Shown piece after piece: positions 4,157 through 5,483 of a stretch of 5,483 nucleotides of DNA; the first letter of the stretch is position 1, and each line of letters opens with the position of its first letter. Source of the stretch: Candidatus Bipolaricaulota bacterium. Its GTDB lineage: Bacteria > Bipolaricaulota > Bipolaricaulia > UBA7950 > UBA9294. The stretch lies in contig JAGLYB010000094.1 of NCBI GenBank assembly GCA_023132545.1, positions 1-5,483 on the forward strand. The letters run 5' to 3'. The notes under the pieces are model-generated. The model was not told the DNA's origin. It saw only the letters and a list, made by a program, of their open reading frames with translations, and did not search any database. The translations under genes and the position numbers were made by a program.

Positions 4157-5483
4157 TCGACGACACGATTGCCGCCGTTTCCACGCCGATTGGCGAAGGC
4201 GGCATCGGCATTGTCAGGCTCTCCGGTTCCGACGCTATGACCATTGCTGATTCCCTGTTTCGATCTTCCAGTGGTATCGCCTTGGCTAATGCTGCCAGTC
4301 ACACCATCCATTATGGAACCATCCAAGAGCAGGGGCGGATGATTGATGAAGTCCTCGTGTCCGTAATGCGAGCCCCGAGAACTTATACGCGCGAGGACAT
4401 TGTGGAGATCAATTGCCACGGGGGCATCGTCCCCACACGTGCCATCCTTGATGCGGTGCTGACGGCGGGAGCGCGAATGGCCGAACGCGGCGAATTCACC
4501 AAGCGGGCCTACCTCAATGGGCGCATTTCGCTCGATCAAGCCAAGGCCGTGCTGGACATTGTTCGCGCACGAACGGCACTTGGATTGGAGGCAGCCGTCG
4601 ATCGTCTTGGCGGACGATTTACCCATGCGTTGGCGGACTTGCGATCTGACCTAGCAGAGATCCTGTCCGGCCTGGAAGTGGAAATCGACTATCCCGATCT
4701 AGATGTGAACATCGAAGCCATCGCCCCACGCATCGAGGCCTGTTCCAACAAAGTTCAGGAAATGCTGTCGAAATCTGAATCAGGACGCTTGATTCGCGAA
4801 GGATTGACAGTAGCCATTGTCGGGCGTCCTAACGTGGGTAAGTCGACATTGCTCAATGCCTTGCTGTCTGAAGAGCGAGCCATCGTAACGCCGATTCCCG
4901 GTACTACCCGAGACACGATTGAAGAGAATGCCTCCTTGGGAGGCATCCCCGTGCGTTGGATCGACACAGCCGGCTTGCGCGATACCGATCATCCCGTGGA
5001 GGCCGAGGGCGTGCGCCGCGCTCGTGGAGCCATCGATCGCGCTGATTTGCTGTTGTTGCTGATCGATACGAGCGAGCCAAGGCTGGCAGAAGACGACGCT
5101 ATATTGAATCTCGATGCTGGAGTCCCTTCGCTACTGGTTCTCAATAAATCTGATCTTCCGAATGCATGGGATATCATTCCGGCAGGATCTTGGAGTGCGA
5201 CGCTTCGTGTGTCCGCTAAGAATGGGAATGGCGTCGCGGCACTGTGTGAAGAGATCTTGAGATCTCTTGTAACCGGGAATTTGCCCACGAGGAATTCCGT
5301 CCTGCTGCTCGATACATGGGGGCGCAATCTTCTGCGACGAGTGGGAGAACAGCTGTCACAAGCCCATCAAACGGCCCGTGAACAGGGCCAAGCCGACATG
5401 GTGGCTGAGGAACTGCGCTTGGCCTACCAAACGGCCTCCGAGCTTCAGGGGATTGATATCAGCGAATCCATCCTCGACGCCGT
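4153..5483 (+). CDS. mnmE: tRNA modification GTPase MnmE (TrmE), nearly complete, C-terminus cut by the window edge
   Basis: With MnmG, MnmE makes the (carboxymethyl)aminomethyl modification at C5 of wobble uridine 34 in certain tRNAs, using a methylene-folate derivative and GTP. I translated 443 uninterrupted codons. The N-terminal folate-binding domain (1 to about 118) begins MIDDTIAAVSTPIGEGGIGI and contains CHGG (92-95) and ERGEFTKRAYLNGR (111-124). A helical domain surrounds the G domain, which has G1 GRPNVGKS (224-231), G2 loop PGTTRDT (249-255), G3 DTAGLRDT (271-278) with the likely catalytic E283 (E. coli E282), G4 NKSD (331-334) and G5 SAK (354-356). The family ends in CIGK, and by comparison with the 454-residue E. 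coli protein only about 10-15 residues, including that cysteine motif, are missing. The ATG overlaps the khpB stop as ATGA and has no clear Shine-Dalgarno, suggesting coupled translation. MnmG is not in view. Confidence 0.96.
   Translation, partial: MIDDTIAAVSTPIGEGGIGIVRLSGSDAMTIADSLFRSSSGIALANAASHTIHYGTIQEQGRMIDEVLVSVMRAPRTYTREDIVEINCHGGIVPTRAILDAVLTAGARMAERGEFTKRAYLNGRISLDQAKAVLDIVRARTALGLEAAVDRLGGRFTHALADLRSDLAEILSGLEVEIDYPDLDVNIEAIAPRIEACSNKVQEMLSKSESGRLIREGLTVAIVGRPNVGKSTLLNALLSEERAIVTPIPGTTRDTIEENASLGGIPVRWIDTAGLRDTDHPVEAEGVRRARGAIDRADLLLLLIDTSEPRLAEDDAILNLDAGVPSLLVLNKSDLPNAWDIIPAGSWSATLRVSAKNGNGVAALCEEILRSLVTGNLPTRNSVLLLDTWGRNLLRRVGEQLSQAHQTAREQGQADMVAEELRLAYQTASELQGIDISESILDA

Noticed and set aside
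4096..4626. Open frame of 176 codons on the minus strand opposite the mnmE N-terminus
   Set aside because: The opposite strand encodes the conserved folate-binding domain of MnmE; this frame has no domain of its own.

Overview
The window carries two divergent sets of bacterial housekeeping genes and no mobile element, tRNA, rRNA or CRISPR array. The organism is almost certainly a Gram-negative (diderm) bacterium: its YidC has the large periplasmic domain found in diderms, and the G+C content looks a little above half by eye. A fused RibBA argues against enterobacteria, which have separate ribA and ribB. I cannot name the phylum; an uncultured lineage is plausible.

Minus strand, right to left: a riboflavin operon of ribE (riboflavin synthase, 2070-1480), ribBA (bifunctional DHBP synthase/GTP cyclohydrolase II, 1496-297) and the start of ribH (lumazine synthase, 166 to beyond position 1). 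ribE and ribBA overlap by 17 nt. ribBA and ribH are separated by about 130 nt rich in inverted repeats. ribD, the remaining core gene of the pathway, is not at the promoter end of this operon.

Plus strand, left to right: yidC (membrane protein insertase, 2161-3717), khpB/jag (R3H-domain RNA-binding protein, 3701-4156) and mnmE (tRNA-modification GTPase, 4153 to beyond 5483). Each gene overlaps the next (17 nt, then ATGA), so they look like one translationally coupled operon. This is the familiar yidC-jag-mnmE module, but without rpmH-rnpA directly upstream; yidC instead faces ribE across a 90-nt divergent intergenic region.

The function of every gene is clear from conserved motifs. The less ordinary material is regulatory or structural: two hairpins with the same architecture and a compensatory base-pair difference in the ribBA-ribH gap, alternative pairing of one of them with a third element, a perfect palindrome around the ribE start codon with a promoter that would give an almost leaderless transcript, a KhpB whose KH-domain GxxG loop appears lost, and a YidC with a cleavable-looking signal peptide and an acidic C-terminus. 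I see no evidence of a wholly new system.
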